Made by a program: the position numbers and the translations under genes. 64,000 nt of DNA from SAR202-VII-2 sp965263165. GTDB taxonomy: Bacteria; Chloroflexota; Dehalococcoidia; Lucifugimonadales; SAR202-VII-2. The stretch is taken from assembly GCA_965263165.1 (NCBI GenBank), contig OZ253584.1, forward strand, positions 1,922,001 through 1,986,000. The letters are read 5' to 3'. Within the stretch, counting starts at the first letter, position 1; every line of letters starts with the position of its first letter. Positions 41,829 to 50,478 of the stretch are shown piece by piece. A model generated the notes under the pieces. It had not been told where the DNA came from, ran no database searches, and saw only the letters and a program-made list of their open reading frames with translations.

Positions 41829-42590
41829 CTACCTCGCCACGAACCCGCCGTCCACAGGCAGTGCCGCTCCGGTAATAAAGGAAGCAGCGTCAGAGCAGAG
41901 CCAGGCCGCCGCCCTGGCCACTTCTTCCGGCTCCCCAATGCGGCCCACCGGCTCCTCTCGCTCCACCGTGGCCTGCACCTGGGCCTCCGTGACGCCATCC
42001 GTGACCATGGGGGTGCGCACCCAACCAGGGCAGACGGCGTTGACCCGGATGTTCTGGCGGGCGTATTCCAGCCCCACGCTCTTGGTCAGGCCAACGACCC
42101 CGTGCTTGCTCGCCACGTAGGCTGCGTTGACGTTGGCGTCTCCCACCAGGCCGTCCGTCGAGGAGTTGTTCACGATGGCGCCCGCCCCCTGCGCCAGCAT
42201 CTGCCTGATCTCGTGCTTCATGCACAGCCATACACCCGTCAGGTTGATGGCGATGACCTCGTCCCAATCTTCCTGGGGAAAGTCGACGATGCGCAACGAG
42301 TCCTTTTCCACGCCGGCGTTATTGAAGGCGCAGTCCAGCCGGCCGTACGTTTCCACGGCGAACCGCACCATTGCCTCCACGTCCCCGTTCTTGGAAACGT
42401 CCGCCCTCACAAACGCAGCGTCTCCGCCGGCGGCCCTGACCAGGCGGGCAGTCTCCTCGCCCTCGGCGACCCGCCGGGCCGCCACCACAACCTTCGCCCC
42501 CTCCTCCGCAAAGACCAGGGCCGACGCTCTACCGATTCCCGAGCTCCCGCCCGTAATCAAAGCAACCCGATTCTCCAGCAAACCCGCCAT
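41829..42590 (-). CDS. Short-chain dehydrogenase/reductase (classical, FabG-like)
   Basis: 253 residues from the ATG at 42590, preceded by GGGGAGG 6 bp upstream. Classical SDR motifs: ALITGGSSGIGRASAL, NNAG (CAFNNAGVEKDS), catalytic Ser in NNSSTDG, YVASKHGV (Y-x3-K) and the C-terminal ITGAALPVDGGFV. Length and end match 3-oxoacyl-ACP reductase or glucose/cyclohexanol-dehydrogenase-like enzymes; the substrate is open. Confidence 0.92.
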   Translation of the reverse strand: MAGLLENRVALITGGSSGIGRASALVFAEEGAKVVVAARRVAEGEETARLVRAAGGDAAFVRADVSKNGDVEAMVRFAVETYGRLDCAFNNAGVEKDSLRIVDFPQEDWDEVIAINLTGVWLCMKHEIRQMLAQGAGAIVNNSSTDGLVGDANVNAAYVASKHGVVGLTKSVGLEYARQNIRVNAVCPGWVRTPMVTDGVTEAQVQATVEREEPVGRIGEPEEVARAAAWLCSDAASFITGAALPVDGGFVAR

Positions 42591-42749
42591 GGGGCGCCTC
42601 CCCAGCAAGATTCCCGCAACCATACCAGACCAACCCCCGTCTTACGAACGGCGCGTGGCGCCGTGGGTGTGTCCGTTGATGATCGCCTGGCATCCGAAGA
42701 CGGGCGTATGCTGCTTACGCGCCGCCTGGACATGGAAGCTCTTCATCCT

Positions 42750-42776
42750 TTGACATTACGCGTAATGCTGTACTAT
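42750..42776 (+). promoter_or_regulatory. Promoter with embedded 14-bp palindromic operator
   Basis: TTGACA (42750-42755), 15 bp, TACTAT (42771-42776). The perfect palindrome CATTACGCGTAATG (42754-42767) fills the space between the two hexamers. The downstream gene encodes a ribbon-helix-helix-like domain, so self-repression at this site is likely (inference). Confidence 0.6.
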
Positions 42777-42816
42777 GGTTACGTCAGACCGCGTAGCAAG
42801 GCGAAAGGAGTATGCG

Positions 42817-43443
42817 ATGGTAAGCGGAAAGACGCCGGGAGAGAAGCTCGTAGAAGATGTCGATAGCCTGATTGAAGAGGTGGAGCAGGCCGTCCGCGCC
42901 GCGGTCGGGGAGGAGACGCTGGAGGAGGACGTCGATGCCCTGGTGGACAGAGTCAACGAGGCCGTCCACGGCGTGGTCAGCGGCAATCGTGGCTGGGTGG
43001 CCGTCGACACTCTGGTGGACAAAGTCAGCGATGCCGTCCGCGCTGCGGTCGGTGGGGAGACGCTCGCGGAGGACGTGGATACGCTGTTGGGCAGGGTTGG
43101 CAAGTCAGTCCGCGCTGCGGCCAGCAGAGGCTCGGGGGCAGCCGAATCCGTTGGCCAGACCCTGAGGGAAAGGATACGGCTCGTGCTGGACGGCGTACGC
43201 GGGTCGGGTAGGGACAGCGTTGTGATGGTGCGCGTCAACAGGTACAGCAGGGAGCGGATGGATGAACTGGTCGAGGCGGACCTGGTTGGCAGCCGGTCAG
43301 AGGCGGCGGCATTCCTCATTGCCGAGGGCATCAAGGCCCGGCAAGGGCTCTTCGACGGAATCGAGTTGAGGATCGACGCTATCAGGAAGGCAAAGGAGGA
43401 GCTCCAAAGACTCCTCAACGAGGACGAAAAAGCGCGTTCCTAG
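42817..43443 (+). CDS. Repeat protein with C-terminal ribbon-helix-helix-like DNA-binding domain
   Basis: 208 residues from the ATG at 42817 with AAAGGAG 6 bp before it; an upstream frame from 42775 overlaps the promoter. Residues 1-115 are three to four imperfect amphipathic repeats of about 36 residues (EDVDSLIEEVEQAVRAAVGE, EDVDALVDRVNEAVHGVV, VAVDTLVDKVSDAVRAAVGG, EDVDTLLGRVGKSVRAA). A Ser/Gly-rich linker leads to VVMVRVNRYSRERMDELVEADLVGSRSEAAAFLIAEGI, which has the strand-helix-helix pattern of RHH regulators. A final helix (RIDAIRKAKEELQRLL) may add a coiled coil. The repeats may drive multimerisation. No toxin gene follows. No family was recognised for the whole protein. Confidence 0.7.
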   Translation: MVSGKTPGEKLVEDVDSLIEEVEQAVRAAVGEETLEEDVDALVDRVNEAVHGVVSGNRGWVAVDTLVDKVSDAVRAAVGGETLAEDVDTLLGRVGKSVRAAASRGSGAAESVGQTLRERIRLVLDGVRGSGRDSVVMVRVNRYSRERMDELVEADLVGSRSEAAAFLIAEGIKARQGLFDGIELRIDAIRKAKEELQRLLNEDEKARS

Positions 43444-43639
43444 CGTCCACGCCAAATGCGAGGAGTGCGAAGCCGGGCACAGTTGTTATGAGTCGTTTGC
43501 CGCCGAGATGAGCGCCTGCTCCGAGGACGCCTAGGTGTAGTTTCCAGAGTTGGTGTCGCCAGGCGAGGCGCCTCCCTGTCGCTGTCGTGTTGTGAAGCGC
43601 ACAGTGGCAGGGCTTCTCATGGCCCATTCCAACGCATGA

Positions 43640-44918
43640 TTGGGGTATCCTTGGCCCGCCGGATCTTCCGCAAGGAGCCCTTACCGCCCGTTGAAAGCCC
43701 GCAACCCCGAATCGCGCGCCGTCAAGCTGACCCTGCTCGCGGTGGCCACGCTGATCGTCATGTCCGGGGCCACCATCACCCCGTCGCTGCCGGCCATGGA
43801 AGCGCACTTCGCCGGCGTCCCCAACGTCGAGATTCTGGTTAGGCTTGTCGCCACCACGCCGGCCCTCTTCATCGTCCTGGGCGCGCCGGCGGTAGGCTAC
43901 ATCGCCGACCGCTGGGGCAGGAAGCGGCTTCTCGCCTTCTCGACGATCCTGTTCGGCCTGGGGGGCAGTTCCGGCCTCGTCATGGACTCCCTGTACGGCG
44001 TGCTCGCCGGGAGGGCGGTCCTGGGCCTGGCCGTGGCCGGCGTCATCACCGCCTCCACCACGCTGATCGCCGACTACTACACCGGGTCGGCGCGGGCCCG
44101 CCTCATGGGGCTGCAATCGGCCTTCATTGGGCTCGGCGCCTTCGTGTTCGTGCTCGCCGGGGGGGGCGCTGTCCGACATCTCCTGGCGCGGGCCTTTCTT
44201 TGTCTACCTCACCGCCTTCGCCTTCGCACCTCTCGTTTTCCTGGCCCTCTACGAACCGGCGAGAGTCTCCGCCGAGGCCGCGGAGCCGGCCAGACCAGCG
44301 GTGGGTCCGGGGTCGCCGGAAGCGCCTGCCCGGCGGACCGGGTTCCCTCTGAGAGCGCTTTCCTTTGCCTTCGGTCTGTCGCTGGTGACCCAGATGGTCT
44401 TCTACCTCGTTCCGGTGCAGGGACCCTTCTACCTCAAGGAGATGAGCGGCGCCAGCGGCGCGCAAATTGGGCTCGCCATTGCCGCGATCACCATCTTTGG
44501 GGCCACCACGTCGTTCCTCTACCGGCGCATTAGCGTGCGGATCGGCATCGTGGGGGTCGTGGTCCTTGCCAGCCTCCTGATGGGCTGCGGCTACCTGGTT
44601 GTAGGCCTGGGGTCAATCTACGCCCACGTTATACTGGGCCTCGCCATCGCCGGGCTGGGTCTGGGTCTCACCATGCCGAACATGAATACGTGGGCCGCCG
44701 CGATCACGCCCGAACGATACCGGGGCCGCGCGCTTGGGGGCGTGGCAACCTTCATGTTCATGGGGCACTTCATATCCCCGGTTGTCAGCCAGCCGCTGAC
44801 CATCATCCTGGGATTCTCCACCACCTTTGTTCTTGCGGGGGTACTGCTGCTGTTCGTGGCGGCGGTTTTCCTGATTGCCAGGCCCTGGATACCGGCACCG
44901 TCGTCGCGCCGCAGCTGA
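43640..44918 (+). pseudogene. MFS transporter interrupted by a frameshift in a G8 run
   Basis: Two overlapping frames together make one 12-helix MFS protein. The first (from about 43640 or TTG 43691) carries LTLLAVATLIVMSGATITPS, the A-motif GYIADRWGRKRLLAF and the third to sixth helices, up to AFVFVLAGG. The second continues with ALSDISWRGPFFVYLTAF and runs to 44918 (IARPWIPAPSSRRS). The break falls in GGGGGGGG at 44159-44166; one base more or less restores the frame. It may be a real mutation, phase variation by slippage, or a sequencing error. An IS5-type element starts 31 bp after the gene. Intact homologues would export drugs or metabolites. Confidence 0.8.
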
Positions 44919-44948
44919 GGACACCGGCCACCCGTGCTCCCGCCCTAG

Positions 44949-46139
44949 GGAGACCTTTGAGCAACTCTGGGTGTAGCCTTCGATTGGTCCGCCAGCACGG
45001 AGAAGAAGTTCACGGAACCGCATCCAGGGCGGTTCAGGCCACCCACTGCGCGTCCCGGTGTGGCGGCTCCCCCGGGACTGCTCCTACACAGTGGTTCAGG
45101 CAGCGCAATCAGCCAACTTGGTCATCCTCCGCAAGTTGTAGGCTATCAGCTTGAACCACATCTCCACGGCGTTGCGTCCCAAACCCCGGTAGCGGACACG
45201 GCTATAGCCGTAGCTGCGCTTGAGGGTGCCGAAGACCTTCTCCACCAACGCCCGCCGCGGACGTATCAACGCGTTGCGTCGCTTCTGCCAATGCGGTAAC
45301 TCCGGTTGATGCTTGTGGGAACGGTGCATGATCCGATCGTTGATCCCATGAGACGTGAGCCACCGACGCCGCCTGTTGGACTCATAGGCGCGGTCACCGT
45401 ACACCGCCACCTCGTCACCGCTCACCAGCGCATCGGCCACCTCGCTCTCATAGACCTTGGCCGGCGTCAGCATCCCCTTGCGCACCAGCCCCGTCCCTGC
45501 ATCCACACCCAGATGCACCTTGTAGCCGAAGTGCGCCCGACTCCCACGGTGGCGCGTCCAGTCAGCATCGGGGTCGGTAGCACTCTTGGCGCCACGTCCC
45601 GCAGCGAGGGGTGGACGACGCACTTGGGCCTCTACCAGCGTGGCGTCCATCAACGTCCCCTCCTTCAATACCAGTCCGCGCTTGTCCAGTTGGACTTCCA
45701 GCTCCTTGAAAAGCTCCTCACTCAGCCCATGCTTGACCAGCTCGGTCCGAAAGCGGCTGATCGTCGAGTAGTCAGGGGTCTCGTCCTGAAGCCCAAGCCC
45801 CACAAAGCGACGGAACGATATGCGGTCTCCGAGTGCCTCTTCCATCTGCGGGTCAGACAGGTTGTACCACTGCTCCAGCAGCAGTACCTTGACCATCATC
45901 AACGGAGGATAACTGGGTCTCCCTTCATCGGCCGAGTAGACTCCCCCCACCAGAAAGGCGAATCGTTCCCAGTCCACCTCCTCGCCGATTCGCTCCAGAC
46001 GCTCGTTTCTTCCAAGCGACTGCGGCAACAGCGATTCTGCTAGTGACGTCTGACCCATCTGACGATGCATCTGTACTCTCCGGACTTCCTCGGATGGCTA
46101 CATTCTCGCCCCACCTGCCTTAGTTACGCAAAGGTCTCC
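44949..46139. mobile_element. IS5-type insertion sequence, copy A
   Basis: 1191 bp. Terminal inverted repeats GGAGACCTTTGAGCAACT and (complement of the right end) GGAGACCTTTGCGTAACT. It is flanked by a direct repeat CCTAG (44944-44948 and 46140-46144); CTAG is the kind of target (YTAR) used by IS5 relatives. One transposase gene, on the minus strand. It differs from copy B (48371-49561) at only about three positions by eye. The left end is 31 bp after the broken MFS gene, and the right end abuts noncoding element copy 5. Confidence 0.92.
45096..46070 (-). CDS. IS5-family transposase, copy A
   Basis: 324 residues, MHRQMGQTSLAESLLPQSLG at the start. An N-terminal DUF772-like region (RPSYPPLMMVKVLLLEQWYNLSD) precedes the DDE domain: first Asp in GTLMDATLVEA, second in VYGDRAYES, Glu in RRALVEKVFGTLKRSYG with the Y-x-R-x-x-Y-like FGTLKRSYGYSRVRY signature. 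It is complete and probably active. Compared with copy B it has NAVEMWFKLIAYN instead of NALEMWFKLMAYN near the end. Confidence 0.95.
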   Translation of the reverse strand: MHRQMGQTSLAESLLPQSLGRNERLERIGEEVDWERFAFLVGGVYSADEGRPSYPPLMMVKVLLLEQWYNLSDPQMEEALGDRISFRRFVGLGLQDETPDYSTISRFRTELVKHGLSEELFKELEVQLDKRGLVLKEGTLMDATLVEAQVRRPPLAAGRGAKSATDPDADWTRHRGSRAHFGYKVHLGVDAGTGLVRKGMLTPAKVYESEVADALVSGDEVAVYGDRAYESNRRRRWLTSHGINDRIMHRSHKHQPELPHWQKRRNALIRPRRALVEKVFGTLKRSYGYSRVRYRGLGRNAVEMWFKLIAYNLRRMTKLADCAA

Positions 46140-46149
46140 CCTAGGGGGG

Positions 46150-46475
46150 AAGGCGCTCCTTTGATTGTATGTTGTTAAGTTTGTCAGCCGGATTCCGGGT
46201 TTGCAGGCACGGATGCGTCGTGGAGCCGTCGCTGATGCGTCGCTGAACCGGATGGCCCCAAAGAGCTCGTCTCACAGTGGCATTCGCCCTGGTCCCACGC
46301 TTCCTCGGAGGGTCCTGCCCCTTGGGTTGTTCCCTCAGCGCGCCTGCCACAGGGGGATTCTCTGTGTTTAGCCTCCAGTGCAATATGTATGCGGCAGGCT
46401 CCTAAGGAAGAAAAGCGGGCCCCCGGCCCACTTCATGGGGGTACTATAGCACAATAGTTCTTATTTTGCAAGAGG
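46150..46475 (-). ncRNA. Dispersed noncoding element, copy 5
   Basis: Minus-strand promoter TTGCAA (46471-46466), 17 bp, TATAGT (46448-46443). First hairpin AAGTGGGCC/GGCCCGCTT (46433-46425/46421-46413), GAGCCTGCCGCATACAT, CACAG/CTGTG, GGCAGGC closing on GCCTGCC (7 bp), GGGAACAACCC and GACCCTCCGAGGAAGCG. The array is short, three to four units with core GCGACG and 11-bp spacing (46208-46255). The end ACATACAATCAAAGGAG (46150-46166) corresponds to the CAATCAAAG motif of other copies. Copy A of the IS5-type element is inserted directly beyond its 3' end. Confidence 0.55.
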
Positions 46476-46660
46476 GGGCGCCTCCTGGACGGAGGGTTTT
46501 GTTGTGGCCAGCGCCATCTTTCAACGGAGGGTCTGGCTTGGCCAGCGCCGCTATTCCACCTAGCCCACCCTCCAACGTTTGGGGGTACAGGGAGACACGC
46601 TGTACCCCCGGCGGGGGCTGCGCCCCCTGCACCCCGCTTGGGGAGCGATGGGAATTCCTA
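46476..46660. repeat. Hairpin-rich repeat block behind element copy 5
   Basis: It shares CGCCTCCTGGACGGAGGGTT and TGGCCAGCGCC with the block at 5.83 kb, then the conserved unit at 46566-46650: CACCCTCCAACGTTT, GGAGACACGCTGTACCCCC, GGCGGGGGCTGCGCCCCC, CCGCTTGGGGA. The IS1182-type element begins 27 bp later. Confidence 0.6.
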
Positions 46661-46686
46661 ACCAGGGGAAGAGGGATAGGACCCCC

Positions 46687-48344
46687 GAGCCTGTCTCACA
46701 AGAGAGCGAAGGTCTCGATGTGCGCGGGTCTGTGCAGGACTGGTGTGTGGGTTGGACAGGCGAGCAGGGTATCCGAGGGTGAGGGCCACAGGCTGAGGGC
46801 CCGGCTGAGTGCCCGGCCACGACGGGTGAGGCCGAAGAAGGACCGCCTCCAGGCCTTCTGCAGGGTGCGAAGGTTGAACGCCACCGCCAGCAGCGACCAC
46901 TCGCTGCGGACGGCCTCGATCCCGCGCAACAGGAAGCGGCGCGCCCCCTGTTGCTCCTTCACGATGCCGAACACCGGCTCCACGAGCTGTTTGCGCAGGC
47001 GGTAGGCGGCCCGGGTCTCCGGCGTCTCCATCCAGTGGCGGTGGGACTGGAGCGCAGCATCGTGGAGCGATACCTCGATCCGGCGACCTTTCTTGATCGT
47101 CGTGCAGAGGCCGAAGGCGGGACAGGCGCGGCATGTGGCCCCGCTGGCCTGGTAGAGGCGGACGGGTGCATGACCCGTCTTTGTTTTGCTGCGGCGGAAG
47201 GTGAGGTAGCGGCCCTCGGGGCACTGGTAGCGGTCGGCGGCGGGGTCGTAGGTGAAGTGGCGGTAATGGTAGGGATGGGCGGTGTGGGAACGGGGTTCGG
47301 GCATGGCCACCGGTGTATCGTGTAACGCGCACGCCGCTAGGTTGGCCCCGGAGAAGTACCCGGCGTCGGCCAAGGTAAGCGCCGGAGTCCGTTCGGCGGA
47401 CTCGGCCGCAGCGGCGATGAGGGGCAGCAGTTGCGCGTTGTCCGCTTGGTCCTGGGTCACCTCCGCAGCGGTGATCAACAGCCCGCCGCCGGCGCCGTCG
47501 CCATGGCTCACTGGGACGGCCATGGCTTGGGCGTTGTACCCGGTGACGTAGGCGCCGCGGCTGCGCATGAGCCGCGCCTCCGGGTCGGTCAGGTTGGCGT
47601 GGCGGGGCCCCTCTTCCTCCATCTCCCGTCTCGCGGCCAACACGCGCTTGCGCCGCTGCTCGGCTTTGCGCAGTTCGGGCGGCAGGCGCGGCGGGGCCAA
47701 GTCGTCCCTGCGCTCGTTCTGCGCTTCCAAGTCGGCGATGGCCTGGGCCGTGCGCTCCAAGAGCCGCTCCAGCTCCTGGGCGTCGTAGGTCCGCGACGGC
47801 GACGCGTTGGCCTGCACCTTCGTGCCATCCACGGCCTGTACCGCCCAGTCGATCAGGTCGAGGCGGACGGCGGCTCGCACCGTTAGCCGCAGCAGTCCCC
47901 GGAGCTTGACGCGATGGGCCTTGTAGAATCGCCAGAGGGTGTTGTGGTCCGGGCGCTGCCAGCCGGTCAGCCAGAGGAAGGGAATCTGGTCCCGGCAGCT
48001 CGCTTCCAGCTTGCGCGACGAGCGTACTCCCGTCATGAACCCATACAGCCAAATGCTCAGCAGCGAGCGGGGGTGATAGGCGGGGGCGCCCAGCGCCTCG
48101 CCCTCCATATTGACGCCGAATCCGGCCCATTCCTCCTTCGTCAGTCCGTCGACGAAGCTCGCAACAAAGCGCACAGGGTGATCGTCGGGGAGCAGATCGT
48201 CTAGAGAGGGGGGCAAGAGCCAAGCTTGCTCTCGGTCCATCGGTCGCCACGTCATAGGCCCCTCCAACCAGCACGCGTTGAGGACAGTCTATCCACTAGC
48301 GCCCGCTCCTCACTAGGGGCGCCGGCTACTTTTGAGACAGGCTC
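46687..48344. mobile_element. IS1182-type insertion sequence
   Basis: 1658 bp bounded by inverted repeats GAGCCTGTCTCA (46687-46698) and TGAGACAGGCTC (48333-48344). CCCCC occurs on both outer sides (46682-46686 and 48345-48349) and could be a target duplication, though a C-run is weak evidence. One transposase gene, whose stop codon lies inside the left inverted repeat. Confidence 0.88.
46696..48255 (-). CDS. IS1182-family transposase
   Basis: 519 residues from the ATG at 48255 (MTWRPMDREQAWLLPPSLDD), with GGAGGGG 5 bp upstream; a start 12 bp earlier is also possible. The N-terminal DUF772 domain (HPVRFVASFVDGL, YHPRSLLSIWLYGFMTGVRSSRKLE, IPFLWLTGWQRPDHNTLWRF) is followed by the DDE domain with VDGTKVQANAS, TLADAGYFSG and LRKQLVEPVFGIVKEQQGARRFLLRG. 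A Cys-rich insert (GATCRACPAFGLCTT) before the last Glu is typical of the family. It appears intact. Confidence 0.95.
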   Translation of the reverse strand: MTWRPMDREQAWLLPPSLDDLLPDDHPVRFVASFVDGLTKEEWAGFGVNMEGEALGAPAYHPRSLLSIWLYGFMTGVRSSRKLEASCRDQIPFLWLTGWQRPDHNTLWRFYKAHRVKLRGLLRLTVRAAVRLDLIDWAVQAVDGTKVQANASPSRTYDAQELERLLERTAQAIADLEAQNERRDDLAPPRLPPELRKAEQRRKRVLAARREMEEEGPRHANLTDPEARLMRSRGAYVTGYNAQAMAVPVSHGDGAGGGLLITAAEVTQDQADNAQLLPLIAAAAESAERTPALTLADAGYFSGANLAACALHDTPVAMPEPRSHTAHPYHYRHFTYDPAADRYQCPEGRYLTFRRSKTKTGHAPVRLYQASGATCRACPAFGLCTTIKKGRRIEVSLHDAALQSHRHWMETPETRAAYRLRKQLVEPVFGIVKEQQGARRFLLRGIEAVRSEWSLLAVAFNLRTLQKAWRRSFFGLTRRGRALSRALSLWPSPSDTLLACPTHTPVLHRPAHIETFALL

Positions 48345-48370
48345 CCCCCATCCTAACCTGCCCCCTTCTT

Positions 48371-49561
48371 GGAGACCTTTGAGCAACTCTGGGTGTAGCC
48401 TTCGATTGGTCCGCCAGCACGGAAAAGAAGTTCACGGAACCGCATCCAGGGCGGTTCAGGCCACCCACTGCGCGTCCCGGTGTGGCGGCTCCCCCGGGAC
48501 TGCTCCTACACAGTGGTTCAGGCAGCGCAATCAGCCAACTTGGTCATCCTCCGCAAGTTGTAGGCCATCAGCTTGAACCACATCTCCAAGGCGTTGCGTC
48601 CCAAACCCCGGTAGCGGACACGGCTATAGCCGTAGCTGCGCTTGAGGGTGCCGAAGACCTTCTCCACCAACGCCCGCCGCGGACGTATCAACGCGTTGCG
48701 TCGCTTCTGCCAATGCGGTAACTCCGGTTGATGCTTGTGGGAACGGTGCATGATCCGATCGTTGATCCCATGAGACGTGAGCCACCGACGCCGCCTGTTG
48801 GACTCATAGGCGCGGTCACCGTACACCGCCACCTCGTCACCGCTCACCAGCGCATCGGCCACCTCGCTCTCATAGACCTTGGCCGGCGTCAGCATCCCCT
48901 TGCGCACCAGCCCCGTCCCTGCATCCACACCCAGATGCACCTTGTAGCCGAAGTGCGCCCGACTCCCACGGTGGCGCGTCCAGTCAGCATCGGGGTCGGT
49001 AGCACTCTTGGCGCCACGTCCCGCAGCGAGGGGTGGACGACGCACTTGGGCCTCTACCAGCGTGGCGTCCATCAACGTCCCCTCCTTCAATACCAGTCCG
49101 CGCTTGTCCAGTTGGACTTCCAGCTCCTTGAAAAGCTCCTCACTCAGCCCATGCTTGACCAGCTCGGTCCGAAAGCGGCTGATCGTCGAGTAGTCAGGGG
49201 TCTCGTCCTGAAGCCCAAGCCCCACAAAGCGACGGAACGATATGCGGTCTCCGAGTGCCTCTTCCATCTGCGGGTCAGACAGGTTGTACCACTGCTCCAG
49301 CAGCAGTACCTTGACCATCATCAACGGAGGATAACTGGGTCTCCCTTCATCGGCCGAGTAGACTCCCCCCACCAGAAAGGCGAATCGTTCCCAGTCCACC
49401 TCCTCGCCGATTCGCTCCAGACGCTCGTTTCTTCCAAGCGACTGCGGCAACAGCGATTCTGCTAGTGACGTCTGACCCATCTGACGATGCATCTGTACTC
49501 TCCGGACTTCCTCGGATGGCTACATTCTCGCCCCACCTGCCTTAGTTACGCAAAGGTCTCC
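48371..49561. mobile_element. IS5-type insertion sequence, copy B
   Basis: 1191 bp, same orientation and same terminal repeats as copy A. No matching target duplication is visible (left flank CTTCTT, right flank GACTAC). The flanks are the two halves of a REP-like palindrome (TCCTAACCTGCCCCC on the left, CGGGGGCAGGGACAG on the right), so this copy sits in the loop of that palindrome. Confidence 0.92.
48518..49492 (-). CDS. IS5-family transposase, copy B
   Basis: 324 residues, two amino-acid differences from copy A (NALEMWFKLMAYN). All three DDE residues are present (TLMDATLV, VYGDRAY, VEKVFGTLK). Near-identity over the whole IS indicates very recent transposition or duplication. Confidence 0.95.
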   Translation of the reverse strand: MHRQMGQTSLAESLLPQSLGRNERLERIGEEVDWERFAFLVGGVYSADEGRPSYPPLMMVKVLLLEQWYNLSDPQMEEALGDRISFRRFVGLGLQDETPDYSTISRFRTELVKHGLSEELFKELEVQLDKRGLVLKEGTLMDATLVEAQVRRPPLAAGRGAKSATDPDADWTRHRGSRAHFGYKVHLGVDAGTGLVRKGMLTPAKVYESEVADALVSGDEVAVYGDRAYESNRRRRWLTSHGINDRIMHRSHKHQPELPHWQKRRNALIRPRRALVEKVFGTLKRSYGYSRVRYRGLGRNALEMWFKLMAYNLRRMTKLADCAA

Positions 49562-49615
49562 GACTACGGGGGCAGGGACAGAGCCGCCCCCGAGTACAGG
49601 GGTAGGGAGTGGGGG
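49562..49615. repeat. REP-like palindrome half and adjacent degenerate copy
   Basis: GACTACGGGGGCAGGGACAG is the right half of the palindrome split by IS5 copy B; GCCCCCGAGTACAGGGGTAG follows as a second, weaker copy. DhaL starts 80 bp later. Confidence 0.6.
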
Positions 49616-49696
49616 ATGCGTTTGAGTTGCAGGGCGTCTCTCGCGGCTTGTCCAGGAATGCGCTAGGATGGCGGGACACCACGAGGGAGAGTATCC

Positions 49697-50335
49697 ATGA
49701 CCGCGGAATGGCTGCGGCGCGCCATCGACGCCGCGGCAGGGGCCATAACCGAAAACGCCTCGCTCCTCGACGAGCTTGACGCCGCCATAGGCGACGGCGA
49801 CCACGGTTCCAACCTGTCCAGGGGCTTCCGCGCTGTGGCCGCCCTCGCTGACGAGCTGGCCGGCCTCGACCTGGGAAGGGCGCTTCACCAGGCCGGCATG
49901 ACCCTGGTAACAACCGTCGGCGGCGCCTCCGGCCCGCTCTACGGCAGCCTGCTCATGGGCATGGCGAAATCCGCCCCTCCGGATCGGGCCGCGACGCCCG
50001 ACGATTTCGCGGCGATGCTGCGCCAGGGGATCGACGCGGTGCAACAGCGCGGCAAGGCCGTCGTAGGCGAGAAGACGATGCTGGACGTCCTGGCCCCGGT
50101 CTCCGCGGCGCTCGATAGCGCTGTGGGGGAAGGCGTGGGGGGGCCGGAGCTTGCGGCCAGGCTGGTTGCGGCTGCGGAGGCGGGTGTCGACGCAACCCGC
50201 GCGATGCCAGCGACGAAGGGCCGAGCGGCGCAGTTGGGCGAGCGCAGCATTGGGCATCCGGACCCCGGCGCGATGGCTGCCTGTCTGCTGGTCAGGTCCC
50301 TGTGTGAGGGGATGGACGAGCGGGCGCTGGGCTAG
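49697..50335 (+). CDS. dhaL: Dihydroxyacetone kinase ADP/ATP-binding subunit DhaL
   Basis: 212 residues, normal DhaL length. The Mg-binding loop DAAIGDGDHGSNLSRG, TTVGGASGPLYGSLLMGMA, GEKTMLDVL and the C-terminal ATKGRAAQLGERSIGHPDPG are all intact. DhaL phosphorylates dihydroxyacetone bound covalently to DhaK, using ATP or phospho-DhaM. Instead of dhaK, only a 140-bp dhaK fragment follows (convergent, 50341-50478); the intact dhaK is 8 kb away at 58500-59483, next to a dhaL fragment. Both genes are probably still functional as a split pair. Confidence 0.92.
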   Translation: MTAEWLRRAIDAAAGAITENASLLDELDAAIGDGDHGSNLSRGFRAVAALADELAGLDLGRALHQAGMTLVTTVGGASGPLYGSLLMGMAKSAPPDRAATPDDFAAMLRQGIDAVQQRGKAVVGEKTMLDVLAPVSAALDSAVGEGVGGPELAARLVAAAEAGVDATRAMPATKGRAAQLGERSIGHPDPGAMAACLLVRSLCEGMDERALG

Positions 50336-50340
50336 CGCGA

Positions 50341-50478
50341 ACCAGCATCACCGAAACCCCACGCCGCAGCGATTGGTCGTCCGTGGCCACGTCGTCGTTG
50401 ACCAGGCCGGCGGCTTGGGCGTCGGAGAACATTTCGGCGGCCCTCTCGAAGTTCGTGACGTCCCCGGCGAAGTTCATG
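50341..50478 (-). pseudogene. dhaK fragment A
   Basis: Minus-strand reading gives NFAGDVTNFERAAEMFSDAQ and then LVNDDVATDDQSLRRGV, matching residues about 106-150 of the intact DhaK at 58500-59483. The C-terminal 180 residues and N-terminal 105 residues are missing; the upstream side is replaced by repeat R1. It begins 6 bp after the dhaL stop, as a convergent dhaK would. Confidence 0.88.

Noticed and set aside
46658..48274. 538-residue frame over the IS1182 region
   Set aside because: Another reading frame of the same strand as the transposase, Arg/Pro-rich and without motifs.
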